Origin: Anadara kagoshimensis
Lineage: Eukaryota; Mollusca; Bivalvia; Arcoida; Arcidae
DNA length: 64,000 bases
Direction: 5' to 3'
NCBI GenBank assembly: GCA_021292105.1
Contig: CM037869.1
Coordinates: 33,206,835-33,270,834, forward strand
Positions 27,575 through 39,424 of this stretch are shown here, in pieces (positions within the stretch are counted from its first letter, which is position 1; every line of letters starts with the position of its first letter). The position numbers and the translations under genes are program-made. The notes beneath the pieces were generated by a model. The model ran no database searches. It saw only the letters and a list, made by a program, of their open reading frames with translations, and had not been told where the DNA came from.

Positions 27575-29099
27575 GGTCACCCGAGCAACCTCCTGAAGGT
27601 GACCTATAGTGAAAGTTCTTTATCTGTTGTGCTGCCTGCATCATAAACATTTTCAACTTCTCCAGAACCAGTTAACCATTGATTGTGAAAGTGGATATGG
27701 ATGTTCCTTGGGCAAAGTCCTTTTAAGTTTGTGAAAATTGGTTGACCTTGACCTATATTCAAGGTCACAGTAACCTAAAGTAACAAAACCTTAAAGGTCT
27801 TCTTGTCATGAACCAAAAAGGATATAAGCATGAACCAAAGGAGATATGAGCTTGAAACTTCATATATTGCATCAGGACAAAAAGGTCTTCCAACTTTGTA
27901 AAAGTGGTTGACCTTGACCTACATTTAGGTCACGGTGACCTAAAATAACAAGACCTTTAAACATCTTGTCATGAACCAAAAGGACTGACCTTGAAACTTT
28001 ATATATAGCATTAGGACAAAAAAGACCACAAAGTTTGCAAAATTGGTTGACCGTGACCTACATTTAAGGTCACATTCACCTAAAGAAGTAAAAATCTTCT
28101 TGTCATGTATTGAAAGGTCTAGGAGCTTGAAACTTCATATACATGTATATAGCATCAGGGGATAAAGTTTTTACTAAGTTTGCAAAGCTGGTTGACCTTG
28201 ACCTATATTCAAGGTCATAGTAACTTAGTTAAATAACATTGAAAGATCTTATAGCCATGCATTAAAAGGCCTAGGCACTTTGGACTTCATATATGATTCC
28301 AGAACAAGAACCTCTAGTAGGTTGCAAAGCTGATTGATGTTGACCTACTTTCAAGGTCAAAGTGACCTAAAGTAGTAAGAACTTAATGTAAGAACTTAAT
28401 GTCTTCATTTCATGAACCCAAAGGCCTATGAGCGGGAAACAAAAAAGGTCTACCTAGTATTGGAAGCTAGTTTATCTTGACCTATATTCAAGGTCATGGT
28501 GACCTTAAGTAAAAGTTAAACTATAATACTTTGTCATGAGCAGAATGACTAGAATGGTCAAACTTCATATAAAGAATCAGGACATAAAGCTTTACAAAAT
28601 TTGCAAATCTGGTAGACCTTGACCTACTTTCAAGGTCACAGTTGCCAAAAATAAAGACTTGAAACATTTTTTGTTATGAACTAAAAGGCTTTGTCGCTTG
28701 AAACTTCACATACAGCTTAAAACTTCTCATGCAGCATCAGGACATGAAGCTTTTCCAAGTTTGTGAAGTGAATTACCTATACCTACATTGAAGGACCTAA
28801 TGAAATGAAACCTGAAAACATCTTCTTGTCAACAACCAAAAGGCCTTGGAGCTTGAAACTTCATCAGAACAAAAAGTTCTACCAATAATGGGAAACTGGT
28901 TGATCTTGACCTATATTCAAGGTTGTAGTGACCTTAAGAAGTATGCAAAACTTTAAAACGCGTCTTTTTTCATTTAATAAAAAACCATTAAGGCTTTTAA
29001 TTTGATATATAGTACCAGTTCTACTTTGTTTACGAAGTTAATTGACCTTGCGCTACCTTCAAGATCTACTAAGTTGGTTGACCTTAATCTCAGGTGACC
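27575..29099 (+). mobile_element. Minisatellite element type 2 (TGACCT-rich core), + copy
   Basis: Ends GGTCACCCGAG (27575) and CTCAGGTGACC (to 29099) form an 11-bp TIR with one mismatch. A second inverted GGTCACC / GGTGACC pair lies at 27575-27581 and 27598-27604. The core has about nine units of roughly 143 bp with GGTTGACCTTGACCTA, ATTCAAGGTCAC, CTTGTCATGAACCAAAAGG and GAAACTTCATATA. Confidence 0.65.
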
Positions 29100-29419
29100 A
29101 TTGTTGCAACAGCAACCTACCTTTTTGAAATCCTGGCTGGAACACTGGTCTGACTCAACAGTGACAGTTCATATCATCTTATTAACTTTAATGCCTTTAT
29201 AATCTATATTCACATGTTTAAAATATTTAAAAGTTCGTTATTTTGGTCCTTGGGAAGCATTTGGAGAAGAAATTAGAACAATATCTGGGACTGATGTTAA
29301 AATTTAATTGCCTTTCTTTGAATGAATACTTTGAAATTACAAACAATGCAGTTTATTTATAGTAGGATCAAGATCCAATTTCCCTGTTCGGTCAGCACCA
29401 TCAGTGCTTTGATTTTTAG

Positions 29420-29680
29420 AAGGCTCAGATGGTGTGACATGAAAACTGAACATTAGATGCATTTTTTGTTTACAAATCATGTTTTTATGTTGAAAATGTG
29501 CAAGAAAAAGAATCCTACACCAGTAACAGTTTAAGACAGAAGAGATATCTCAAACTCATATGAATATTTTCAATGTCCAAAACTCACTAAAGCCCGTTCT
29601 GGACAGGAAAATATTCATCCTCGTTTGAAATATCTCTGTTTTACACTGTTGCAGATGTAAGATTCAATTAGTCATACTTG
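29420..29680. repeat. Hairpin repeat family H, copy 2
   Basis: Shares with copy 1 (12590-12935): GTTTACAAATC, ATTTTTATGTT, AGAGATATCTCAAACTCATA and its inverse TCGTTTGAAATATCTCTG, with GAATATTTTC / GAAAATATTC inside. Poly-T at 29723-29740 follows. Confidence 0.6.
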
Positions 29681-30357
29681 AATGCATAGTTAAGATCTGA
29701 GAGACAGAGTAAGAAAGAGATCTTTTTTTTTTTTTTTTACACCAAAAATTAGTGTTTTAATTTTTCGTAACAAATTTTGTTTGAAAAGTCTGAATTATTT
29801 CTAAAACAGTGTAAAACATGTTCAAAATAAAGGACTTTTTGCCCGACAAATTCAGACAACTTTTTTCATGTGGAATTGTATATCATTGATGTTTTGTCTG
29901 AAAATCATAGATACTGTAATATTTGTTTGAGAGGGAGAGAGAGAATATTGTGGAAGATTAAAAGAGTTGTTTTACATGTATCAAAAATTCACCTGTTTTA
30001 AAGCTACAGTAAATGCTATGTTATGTTTACCGGACCAGTACAGAAGTTCCTTATTTTATTATATATTTATGTTGTTTTTTTTATGGTTTTTGTTTGTGAA
30101 GATGTTCACAGATGTATGTGCTAGTAATAAAATATCTATCCTACACATTGTTGTATGCTGACTTCATGTGTATATACACCACGATACATATCCAACCCTG
30201 TCTAAACTAAACTTTTGTATTATTATTTGTGTCCGCTCCAAGTCTTTTACATTTCTCAATGCGTTTGCGGACAGCAATCATTTAGACATGCTTTTAAAAA
30301 AAATCTTTTTTGTCCTCAGATTGTGACCCACTTAACTAAACATGCTTATACTGTGCT
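29681..30357. other. Intergenic: nothing recognised
   Basis: AT-rich with a poly-T run near 29723 and a short GA run near 29930. Short ORFs (e.g. 29967-30161) are hydrophobic by chance of T-rich codons; no family features. Confidence 0.3.
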
Positions 30358-30610
30358 CACTTTTTATCCCCGCCTTTTTAAGAAAGAGGAGGATATTAAA
30401 TTTGAGTTTCTGTTTGTCTTTCTTCCGTCAGAAATTCTTGTCTGCACTATTTCACGAAACTTGGTGCAAAGTACTGTACAAGATAGATAGAAGATGTACA
30501 TAATCCAAGTTGGTTTGCTATTTTTCCTATGAGTTTTGGCCCTTTGAACGCAAGATTGAACCTGCTGGCAGGGGATCCTAATCCACTGAATTTGCTTGCT
30601 TGTTTAAAAT
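30358..30610 (+). repeat. Interspersed repeat R, copy 2
   Basis: TTTATCCCCGCCTTTTTAAG, GAGGATATTAAATTTGA, GAAACTTGGTGCAAAG, GGGGATCCTAATCCACTGAA and TTTGCTTGCTTG in the same order as 14618-14880. Confidence 0.65.
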
Positions 30611-30719
30611 CATTGAGAAATGTAGCTACAGATCGGACAAGGCAGTGATGGGCGAACAAAAAAATTCACTGGGACCTAAACGCCATTACTCCACTACACT
30701 CCTCTTTATACAGTTCACT

Positions 30720-31066
30720 TTAGAGTTGAGTTGAGTAATGGTGTTTAACGTCCCAGTCAATAATATTTCACTTATATCGAGACATCGCCAGCTATAGGCG
30801 AAGGTGCAGAAATTTTGCCTGTGTGTTGCGCTGATGGCATTATACAGCAGGGTTCTTTATCGTGCCAAGCCCACCGTGACACAGGACCTTGTTTATTTTA
30901 AGTTCTCATCCGAAAGAACCGTGACTTTCATTTCGTAATACCGAGTGGTTGGCGACAGAACAGTCACTACCCACTTTCAAATCTTTGGTCAGACACGGCT
31001 GGGGATCGAACCCACAACCTCCCACTTACAGAGCGAGCACTCTACCAACTAAGCTACCACAGTGGT
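30720..31066 (-). mobile_element. SINE-A copy
   Basis: The reverse complement begins TAGCTTAGTTGGTAGAGTGC, has GGGTTCGATCCCC, body GTGGGTAGTGACTGTTCTGT, TGTGTCACGGTGGGCTTGGC and ends ATAAGTGAAATATTATTGAC plus GGGACGTTAAACACC. One of the better-preserved copies. Confidence 0.85.
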
Positions 31067-31954
31067 TAATTGACTTTAAAGACAGACAGCTGATGGAAAA
31101 CAAATGTAACTTCATTTTCTGCTTTTCAACTTTTAATGTTGAACTATAGTCCGTCAAAGATCTGATGTCAGAGTGTTTATAAACACAGACAGGTTTAAAT
31201 ACTGCATATATGTGTAAGATGTGTATAATTACAACCATTCACACTTTATTCGTAACAATTAACTTACTATTGGAATCACTCTGTAACAGTGAAATACTCT
31301 TTATTTCCATAGAAAATTTAATAAACTCGAATAAAGATTGATATTTTTTACTTCTATCTAGTCGTAACAGAAAATCTGTATGCGCATCAACTATTATCAT
31401 AGAATATTTCTGCACCTATTAAAATGATGGCGCTATGGGGATTTAACATGTTGAATAACCTGGCAAATGGCTGATCCTGACAAACAGAGCGATTCTAATA
31501 CAGTAATATTAAGAAAGACTGGCTGTATACTTTGCCATCATATCATGGACAACCTATATAGGACATTGGAAGAAGACCAGTGACTGGAGAAAACAAGTAA
31601 ATAGACAAACACTAGGATCTGTCCTTAGTGGTACTCAAACCTAGGTGGTTAGAGGCACTGTTATCTGTAAGCCTACTTTAGACCTCTCAGCCACAGAGTC
31701 TCCCTCTTAGAAAAGTACCTAGCTTATAAAATAGCATTTAGAAAGAAAATTCCAGGTGGCAAATGTTCACACCAACTGCTGATAAAACACGTTTAACACC
31801 AAAAACACATTCCATAATCATCAGTTAGTTCTGGAAATAATTTGATTTACGGGTACTTGTCTCAAATTTCTTTTCATAACAAAGATCTTTGACCTAATGC
31901 ATGCATATTTTGTAAATCATTGATCATTGAAAATCTTGACCCTGTAGCAAGTTG
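31067..31954. other. Intergenic: possible SINE-C/B remnants near 31600-31720, else nothing recognised
   Basis: 31600-31720 has CACTAGGATCTGTCC and CAGCCACAGAGTCTCCCTC, resembling the tRNA-related head of a SINE on the minus strand. Other parts not recognised. Confidence 0.3.
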
Positions 31955-32300
31955 ATTGATTGAATGTTGCTTAACGTAGCATCAGCAATTTTTCAACTAT
32001 TCGCGATAACTATTTTATTAATCTCTGAACAATTTGTGTATGTATGTGAAGTGCAAGTGTGTTGTATGGTCTGCCTTGTACTAGAGCACACTCATGGAGA
32101 CTTTAACATGCTAGCTCACCGAGTCAGTACGCTGCAGACAAGCGTACCACTCCCCCAGTCCATTAAACTGATACCAGGTGAATCAGTAAAGGCCAACAGC
32201 AAGGAAAATTCACTTTCCCACATGTGGTCCGAGGGAGACTCAAACTCACAGCGGTGAGAGATCTTGGATTTGAGACTGACATCTTATCCATCTGTATCGA
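31955..32300 (-). mobile_element. SINE-B copy
   Basis: Minus strand: GATGGATAAGATGTCAGTCT head, CACATGTGGGAAAGTGAATT, CCTTTACTGATTCACCTGGT, ending AAAAATTGCTGATGCTACGT. Same order as 56425-56800 (+) and 44385-44768 (-). Confidence 0.7.
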
Positions 32301-32465
32301 GTTAAGTAATGTTTTATATGCCTCAGTCAAGATTCTTTTACTGTATTGATGCTGTCAGTCCTGGGATGGTGGAGGAAACCAGAATGAACAGAAAACTTTG
32401 GCAAGTGAACTAACAAACTTTTTCAGATTAGGAACTATACCGAGTGGAGTACGAACCTACTGTAT
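32296..32465 (-). mobile_element. SINE-C 3' part
   Basis: GCCTCAGTCAAGATTCTTTT, GGGATGGTGGAGGAAACCAG and AGTTAACAAACTTTTTCAGA-like phrases as in 21790-22190. Adjoins the SINE-B copy. Confidence 0.5.
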
Positions 32466-32570
32466 TTCCACAAATTGAGTGCACACGGAAAATGCAAGAA
32501 TAAAGTTGTACTTTCCAACAAACTTGCAAATTGTCAAAACTCAATACAAAATATACTGATCTAATAGGAA

Positions 32571-34684
32571 ACAAGAGGCCCATGGGCCTTAACGCTCACC
32601 TGTGACCTTGACCTTTGAACCCATGAACTTCATTTAAATATCAAAACGATAATTACGGTAGGCCAATATTCTAATATACATCCCTATACAAAAAGTTTAT
32701 AGTTTTTGAGATCGGTACTTGTTTGTATCTGTGACCTTGACATTTGAACCTATAACCTTCATTCATATATCAAAATGACCATTGTGCCATTACCAACAAT
32801 ATTCTAATATACATGCCTATACAAAAAGTTAATTGTTTTCAAGATAATTAATCATTTAGGTATTCATTTGCATCTGTGACCTTGACCTTTGAACCCATGA
32901 CCTTCATTCATATATCAAAATGATCATTAGGATAATACCTAAATATTCTAATATACATGCTTATACAAAAAAGTTTATAGTTTTTGAGATAAATACTCAT
33001 TTCAAAACTTGTTCACATCTGTGACCTTGACCTTTGAACTCATGACCTTTATTCATATATCAAAATGACCATTGGGCCATTACCTACAATATTCTAATAT
33101 ACATGCCTATACAAAAAGTTCATAAGTTTTGCAGATAATTAACTATTTTGGTAAACTTGAACATCTGTGACCTTGACCTTTGAACCAATGACCTTAATCT
33201 ATATATAAAAATAATCGTTACATCAGTACCAACAATATTCCAATACACATGCCTATACAAAAAGTTTATAGTTTTCAAGATAATTAACAATTTTGGTATT
33301 GCTTTGCTACCGTGACCTTCACCTTTGGACCCATGGCCTTTTTCTATACATCAAAACGATCGTTACATCCATACCAACAATATTCTAATAAACATGTCTA
33401 TATAAAAAGTTTATAGTTTTCAAGATACCGGTAACTAACAATTTTGGTATTGTTTTGCTACCGTGACCTTCACCTTTGGACCCATGGCCTTTTTCTATAC
33501 ATCAAAACGATTGTTACATCCATACCAACAATATTCTAATAAACATGTCTATATAAAAAGTTTATAGTTTTCAAGATAATTAACAATTTTGGTATTGTTT
33601 TGCTACCGTGACCTTCACCTTTGGACCCATAACCTTTTTCTATACATCAAAACAATTGTTACATCCATACCAACAATATTTTAATATACATGTCTATATA
33701 AAAAGTTTATAGTTTTCGAGATAATTAACCATTTTGGTATTGATTTGCTACTGTGACCTTGACCTTTGGACCCATGACCTTTTTCTATACATCAAAATGA
33801 TCGTTGTATCAATACCTACAATATTCTCATATACACGCTTATACAAAAAGTTCATAGTTTTCAAGATAATGAACCATTTCAGAATTCTTTCGCATCTGTG
33901 ACCTTGACCTTTGAACCAATCATCTTAATCTATATATCAAAATGACCTTCGGGCCATTATTTACAATATTCTAATATACATGCCTATACAAAAAGTTCAT
34001 AGTTTTGCAGATAATTAACTATTTTGGTATAGTTGTACATCTGTGACCTTGACCTTTGAGCCCATGACCTTGATCGATATATCAAAATGATCGTCATGTC
34101 AATACCTACAATTAACCAAAAATCCTACGTCATTATCATCAGAAATGTTTAAAAATAGCATTTTTTATTAAAGGTCAAAAACTGGGACATGACTATGACC
34201 TTTGACCTTGACATCAATTAAAGGAAAATCGCAAGACAAGATCAACAGTGAAAACTCCATACAATTATCTTCAGCCGTTATGAAGTTATAACAATAAATG
34301 CCTCATTTTAGAAATTATGTAATTTTACGTAAAAAACATGTAACCTATTTTTCGTCCAATTTTCATGAAAAACATAATTTTAATGTTCCTAGGCATCCTG
34401 AATCCAAAAATCTAATCAAAATTTGCCTGCACCTTTTGGTTTCAGAGAAGAAGATTTTTTTGTCTTTTGGCTATTTATAGTAACGGCAGCCATATTGTTG
34501 GGCGTGGTCAAACCCCGAACACAATTTTGAAAAACTGTTACCCATGCATAATAATCACCAAGTTTCATCAATTTTGGCTCAGTAGTTTTGGAGGAGAAGA
34601 TTAAAATGTAAAGTTTACACACGACGGACGATGATAGATAGCAATAGCTCAACAGGGCCTTTTGGCTCAGGTGAGCTAAAAAAA
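32571..34684 (+). mobile_element. Minisatellite element type 1 (Pearl/HINE-like), copy A
   Basis: 5' end ACAAGAGGCCCATGGGCCTT then AACGCTCACCTG; 3' end GGGCCTTTTGGCTCAGGTGA then GCTAAAAA. The core has about 10-11 units of about 145 bp with TGTGACCTTGACCTTTGAAC, ATGACCTT, TATATCAAAATGA, ATATACATGCCTATACAAAA and AGATAATTAACCATTT. Units at 33300-33620 are nearly identical (recent expansion). A unique 3' part starts near 34150. Confidence 0.8.
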
Positions 34685-35039
34685 TATTTTTCATTCATCC
34701 AAAAGTGAATTTAATTCTGTACATAGAGCAATTTTTGAAGTTTTATCAAAACAACAGATTACTTTAAATGAATGTCATAATCGGAATATTCATGATGATC
34801 ACACCCAGAAAATAACTGAATAACAATGACCTACCTGACACTAAATACCCAGATGAAACTTTGGATGAGGTGCAATTGGTGCTTTAACTTGATCAAATAT
34901 CCTAAATTTCTCTATGTACAGAAAGAATAGAATAATGATGCTTTCATTAAAAATATAATTCCTTTAGGTCTGTGCGTTTTAAATTCATTTTAATGATAGT
35001 TTAATGGCAACATTTTTGATTGAGAGAAATAAATAATAA

Positions 35040-37027
35040 ACAAGAGGCCCATGGGCCTTAACGCTCACCTGAGGAAGAGTACATATCTTATGCAGAGGTT
35101 CAATGGTCAATGACATTATTAAAAGAGAATATCAAAATTTTCAGCAGTAAGGGCCAATAATATGCAAGTATTTTTGCAAATTAATTATAATAATTATTAT
35201 ATAAGTATGCTATATATAACATATTTAAAGTCTAGCTACAATATATTATTTATAAACAGCTAAAACATCTGTATGCCAATACCTACAATATTCCAATATA
35301 CATGCCTATACAAAGAGTTTATAGTTTTTGAGATAATTAACCATTTAAGTATTCGTTTGCATCTATGACCTTGACCTTTAAACCTATGACCTTCATTCAT
35401 ATATCAGAATGATTGTTGTGCAAATGCCTACAATATTCCATTGTACATGCCTATACAAAAAGTTTATAGTTTTTGAGATAATTAACCATTTAAGTATTTG
35501 TTCGCGTCTATGACCTTGACCTTTGAACCTATGACCTTCATTCATATATCAAAATGATTGATAGGCCAATACCTACAATATTCTAATATACATGCCTATA
35601 CAAAAAGTTTATAGTTTCTGAGATAATTAACCATTTAAGTATTAGTTTGCATCTATGACCTTGACCTTTGAACCTATGACCTTCATTCATATATCAAAAT
35701 GATTGTTAGGCCAATACCTACAATATTCCAATATACATGCCTATACAAAAAGTTTATAGTTTTTGAGATAATTAACCATTTAAGTATTCGTTCAATTTTA
35801 TGACCTTGACCTTTGAACCTATGACCTTCATTCATATATCAAAATGATCATTAGGCCAATACCTACAATATTCCAATACACATGCCTATACAAAAAGTTT
35901 ATAGTTTTTGAGATGATTAACCATTTAAGTATTCGTTCGCATCTATGACCTTGACCTTTGAACCTATGACCTTCATTCATATATCAAAATGATCGTTAGG
36001 CCAATACCTACAATATTCCAATATACATGCCTATACAAAAAGTTTATAGTTTTTGAGATGATTAACCATTTAAGTATTCGTTCGCATCTATGACCTTGAC
36101 CTTTGAACCTATGACCTTCATTCATATATCAAAATGATCGTTAGGCCAATACCTACAATATTCCAATATACATGCCTATACAAAAAGTTTATAGTTTTGC
36201 AGATAATTAACTATTTTGGTATTCTTGGACATCTGTGACCTTGACCTTTGAACCCATGACCTTTATTCATATATCAAAATGACCATTGTGCCATTACCTA
36301 CAATATTCAGATATACATGCCTATACAAAAAATTCATAGTTTTGCAGATAATTAACTATTTTGGTATTCTTGGACATCTGTGACCTTGACCTTTGAACCC
36401 ATGACCCTGTTCTATGTATCAAAATGATCGTCATGTCAATACCTACAAATAACTGAAAATCCTACGCCATTATCACAAGAAATGTTAAAAAAATAGGATT
36501 TTTTTATCAAAGGTCAAAAACTGGGACATGACCTTGACCTTCAACCTTGACATCAATTGGAAGAAAATTGCAAGACAAGATCAACAGTGAAAACTCCATA
36601 CAATTATCTTCAGCCGTTATTGAGCTATAACAATAAATGTCTCATTTTTAAAATTACATAATTTTACGCAAAAAACGCGTAACCTATTTTTTGTCTAATT
36701 TTCATGAAAAACACAATTTTAATGTTCCTAGGTATGCTGAATCCAAATATCCAATCAAAATTTGCCTGCACCTTTTGGTTTCAGAGAAGAAGATTTTTTT
36801 GTCTTTTTGCTATTTTTAGTAACAGCGGCCATCTTGTTGGGCGTGGCCAAACCCCGAACACAATTTTGAAAGGCTGTTACCCAGGCATGATAATCACCAA
36901 GTTTCATCAAATATGGCCCAGTAGTTTTGGAGGAGAAGATTAAAATGTAAAGTTTACGCACGACGGACGACTGACGACGATAGATTGCAATAGCTCATCT
37001 GAGCCTTTGGCTCAGGTGAGCTAAAAA
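35040..37027 (+). mobile_element. Minisatellite element type 1, copy B
   Basis: 5' end CAAGAGGCCCATGGGCCTTA, then CGCTCACCTGAGGAAGAGT; 3' hairpin CTGAGCCTTTGGCTCAG followed by GTGAGCTAAAAA. The core holds about eight units of 145 bp, several almost identical at 35790-36200. The 3' unique part (36480-37027) is closely similar to copy A. Inserted in the same orientation. Confidence 0.82.
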
Positions 37028-37599
37028 CATGTGCACTTTTTAATCATGGATATATACAGTAGGTAACGAGAGGCACTGTGATATGTAATTTGGCCCCGGT
37101 TTCACAATCATTCCTTAACCAAGATTTTCCTTAACTTAAATCTTGCAAAGTGTCAAATCTTCATAATTTTATTAATTTTCAAACTGAATATTGCATATAA
37201 AGTTGAACAAATAAAATAACTCAAGTTTTACTGGAGATCTTCATTTAGTCCGCTGTCGACAAAAAAGAGAGATCTGATTTTTACCAAGGCAGTAATACTG
37301 ATTACTCATAGTAAGATTTTTTTTTATATTAACATTGACCAAAACAAGCAATTATGACAAAAATAAACTTTTTATTTAGGTCTCATAATAATGAACAAAT
37401 ATGCAGTTGCGCCGTTAATTTTTCCTAACAATTCTTTAATAATACATAATTAACATTACTACATATTCAAAAGAGCCTTGTTCCCTAGTCAAACCTGCCT
37501 TAAAGACCACCTCTATATAAGGGCCACCTTCTTATAAAGAGTTGTATCCCAATTGTTTTTTATTCATATTATTTTAACCTGTATATAAAGACCACTTGC
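37028..37599. other. Intergenic: nothing recognised
   Basis: AT-rich sequence. 37490-37560 resembles a phrase seen at 15075-15240 (GACCACCT.TATATAAGGGCCACC against ATAAGCAGGTGACCCTTAT), perhaps an old repeat. Confidence 0.25.
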
Positions 37600-37942
37600 C
37601 CATTTACAGCTCAGTTGGTAGAGTGCTCGCTCCATAAGTGGGAGGCCATGGGTTCGAACCCCTGCCGGGTCTGACCCAAGACTTAAAAGTGGGTAGTGAC
37701 TGTTCTTTCGCCAAGTACTCGGCATTACGAAATAAAAGTCACGTTTTTTTCCGATGGGAACTTGAAATAAACAAGGTCCTGTGTCACGGTGGGCTTGGCA
37801 CGCTAAAGAACCCTGCTGTATAATGCCTTCAGCGCAACATACAGGCAAAATTTCTGCACATTCGCCTATAGCTGGGGACATCTTGATATAAGTGAAATAT
37901 TCTTGACTTAGACGTTAAACACCATTACTCAACTCACTCAAC
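37600..37942 (+). mobile_element. SINE-A copy, reference-quality
   Basis: Starts CAGCTCAGTTGGTAGAGTGC, box B-like GGGTTCGAACCCC, body GACCCAAGACTTAAAAGTGG, TGTCACGGTGGGCTTGGCAC, AACCCTGCTGTATAATGCC, end TATAAGTGAAATATTCTTGA and TAAACACCATTACTCAACTC. It lies 175 bp beyond the mTERF copy-1 stop codon. Confidence 0.88.
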
Positions 37943-38116
37943 TCCCTTGGGTGGCCTGTATAGAAAGGTTTGACTGTAATGTATTTATTTTTTGTAATAA
38001 ATAAAAATTATCAATATAAGTGAAAGATTGTTGACTTGGACATAAAACTCCAATACTCCACTCCACTTTGTGATCATCCACAGAATACTGTACAAAAAGA
38101 TTTAATAAAGGCTTTT

Positions 38117-39424
38117 TTATGATACAAATTTCTTTAAAGGGGTAACAACTCCACAAAATTTAAAATCCTTCTCAATTAAATACTGTAAAGCATTTAAATA
38201 TTTATGTTTGTCATTTTGAATGTCTTCCAATAAATTTAATTCCTTGTGATTTTTCAGAATCTCCAGATATTCCTGAAGCGTATTACCACTATGTCCCAGT
38301 AATAATGGACACGATTTTATGTCTTCTATACTAAAACCCTGCTCTATTATAAAATCAAAATTTTCCTGCATTTTTATCCGGTCAGCCTGCCATGAATCCG
38401 GGAGACCGAACAACTGAACTTCATAAACACCGATGTCCAGTAACATTGCTAGCTCCTTGTGAAAGACAAGTTTTTTTGAAAACTTTGGAAAGCGTTTAGA
38501 AGATGGTAAGTTCAGAAAATGAGTTATGGAGAGGCTTTGAATACCAGCCTTCTTAGTCTTTTCAACTACCTGTAACATGGTTTTCATGCCTCTGCTGTAT
38601 AAAACATAAATATGATTTACAATATCATTTGACGGAATGTTGTGTTCTAATAAAAATTCCAGTTTCTCAACTAACAATTTCCTTTGCATTTTCTCTATCT
38701 TGTGAAATTTAGTTAAATGTTTTATGTCAACATCTAACATTCTAGACATAACTTCATAATTGCTCTCACAAAGTTTGTACTTTATGTATTTTTCCTTTTT
38801 TATTTTTAGATCTATTTTATTTTGTTGTTGTACATCTTTCTCTACTTTCTCAGATATTGCACTATCATTTATCGTCTCCGTCTTCAATTGTTGGAGAATC
38901 CATGGCTCCAGTTTAACCCCGGGTGATAAACATTTAAAAAAAGCGATTCTCTTTTGCAGTTCTATTTCAGAATAATCCAACCAAAGATTACTTTTTATTT
39001 GTTCTATAGTAAAACCAGATTTCAGAATTACATGAACTTTCTTCAAAAATTTTGGAATAGACGGCATTTTTTGAAAATATTTTTGCTTGGTTTCATAGTG
39101 GTCAAATTCATCTGTTGTGAGATTAAAAACTGACTGAATTAATTCTCTCTTCTGACTAAATCCAAACATATCACAGATCCAGTTATCTGCTGTCGATTTC
39201 AATCCTCTGGCATCGGTCTCAATAGCGGTAATGATTAAATCAGGGTAAATCACTTCAAAATCAATCTGTTTGAGAGCAGTAATTCCAAACAATAGCTGTT
39301 TATTTGTCATAGTCATCACACTAGGGCACGCTTTAACTTTTTCCACAGAACATCCGCCTTTCTCTAGAAGAAGCAACCTACGATGTGCTAGATAAATCTT
39401 CCTCTGTGTAGGCTTAATACCAGC
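38117..39424 (-). CDS. mTERF copy 1, exon 2 (mTERF domain)
   Basis: Begins AGIKPTQRKIYLAHRRLL just after TATTGCAG; ends ...VVTPLKKFVS, stop at 38117-38119. Repeats of about 30-35 residues with Leu/Ile at helix positions and the LGH/GLP turns typical of mTERF folds. 3' flank (38000-38116) resembles that of copy 2 (ACTCCACTTNNTGATCATNC, CTGTACAAAA). Confidence 0.85.
   Translation of the reverse strand, partial: AGIKPTQRKIYLAHRRLLLLEKGGCSVEKVKACPSVMTMTNKQLLFGITALKQIDFEVIYPDLIITAIETDARGLKSTADNWICDMFGFSQKRELIQSVFNLTTDEFDHYETKQKYFQKMPSIPKFLKKVHVILKSGFTIEQIKSNLWLDYSEIELQKRIAFFKCLSPGVKLEPWILQQLKTETINDSAISEKVEKDVQQQNKIDLKIKKEKYIKYKLCESNYEVMSRMLDVDIKHLTKFHKIEKMQRKLLVEKLEFLLEHNIPSNDIVNHIYVLYSRGMKTMLQVVEKTKKAGIQSLSITHFLNLPSSKRFPKFSKKLVFHKELAMLLDIGVYEVQLFGLPDSWQADRIKMQENFDFIIEQGFSIEDIKSCPLLLGHSGNTLQEYLEILKNHKELNLLEDIQNDKHKYLNALQYLIEKDFKFCGVVTPLKKFVS

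Larger units (their letters stand above)
26285..29419 (+). repeat. Inverted-duplication arm 1
   Basis: Reverse-complementary to 58735-61320. Matching landmarks include GTCAGTAGTTTRATYCATGG near 26346, AAGTTCTTCCGATTTYTAGA near 26480, TGATGAATGTAAGATAAAAT near 27300, the AGGTCA-rich element 27575-29099 and GGTCAGCAYCATYRGTGCTT near 29390. The arm holds a 177-bp tandem array (26530-27245) that has no counterpart in the other arm. Confidence 0.75.

Noticed and set aside
34416-36961. Similar minus-strand ORFs in elements A and B (92 and 68 codons, sharing LMKLGDYHAWVT-like sequence)
   Set aside because: They lie in the conserved 3' part of two closely similar non-coding elements; protein similarity follows from DNA identity, and copies C and E do not keep the frame.
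37612-37665. tRNA-like sequence with box A and box B (also at 54045, 31010, 21170, 56440)
   Set aside because: Each is followed by a conserved SINE body and cannot be folded into a full cloverleaf by eye; SINE heads, not functional tRNA genes.
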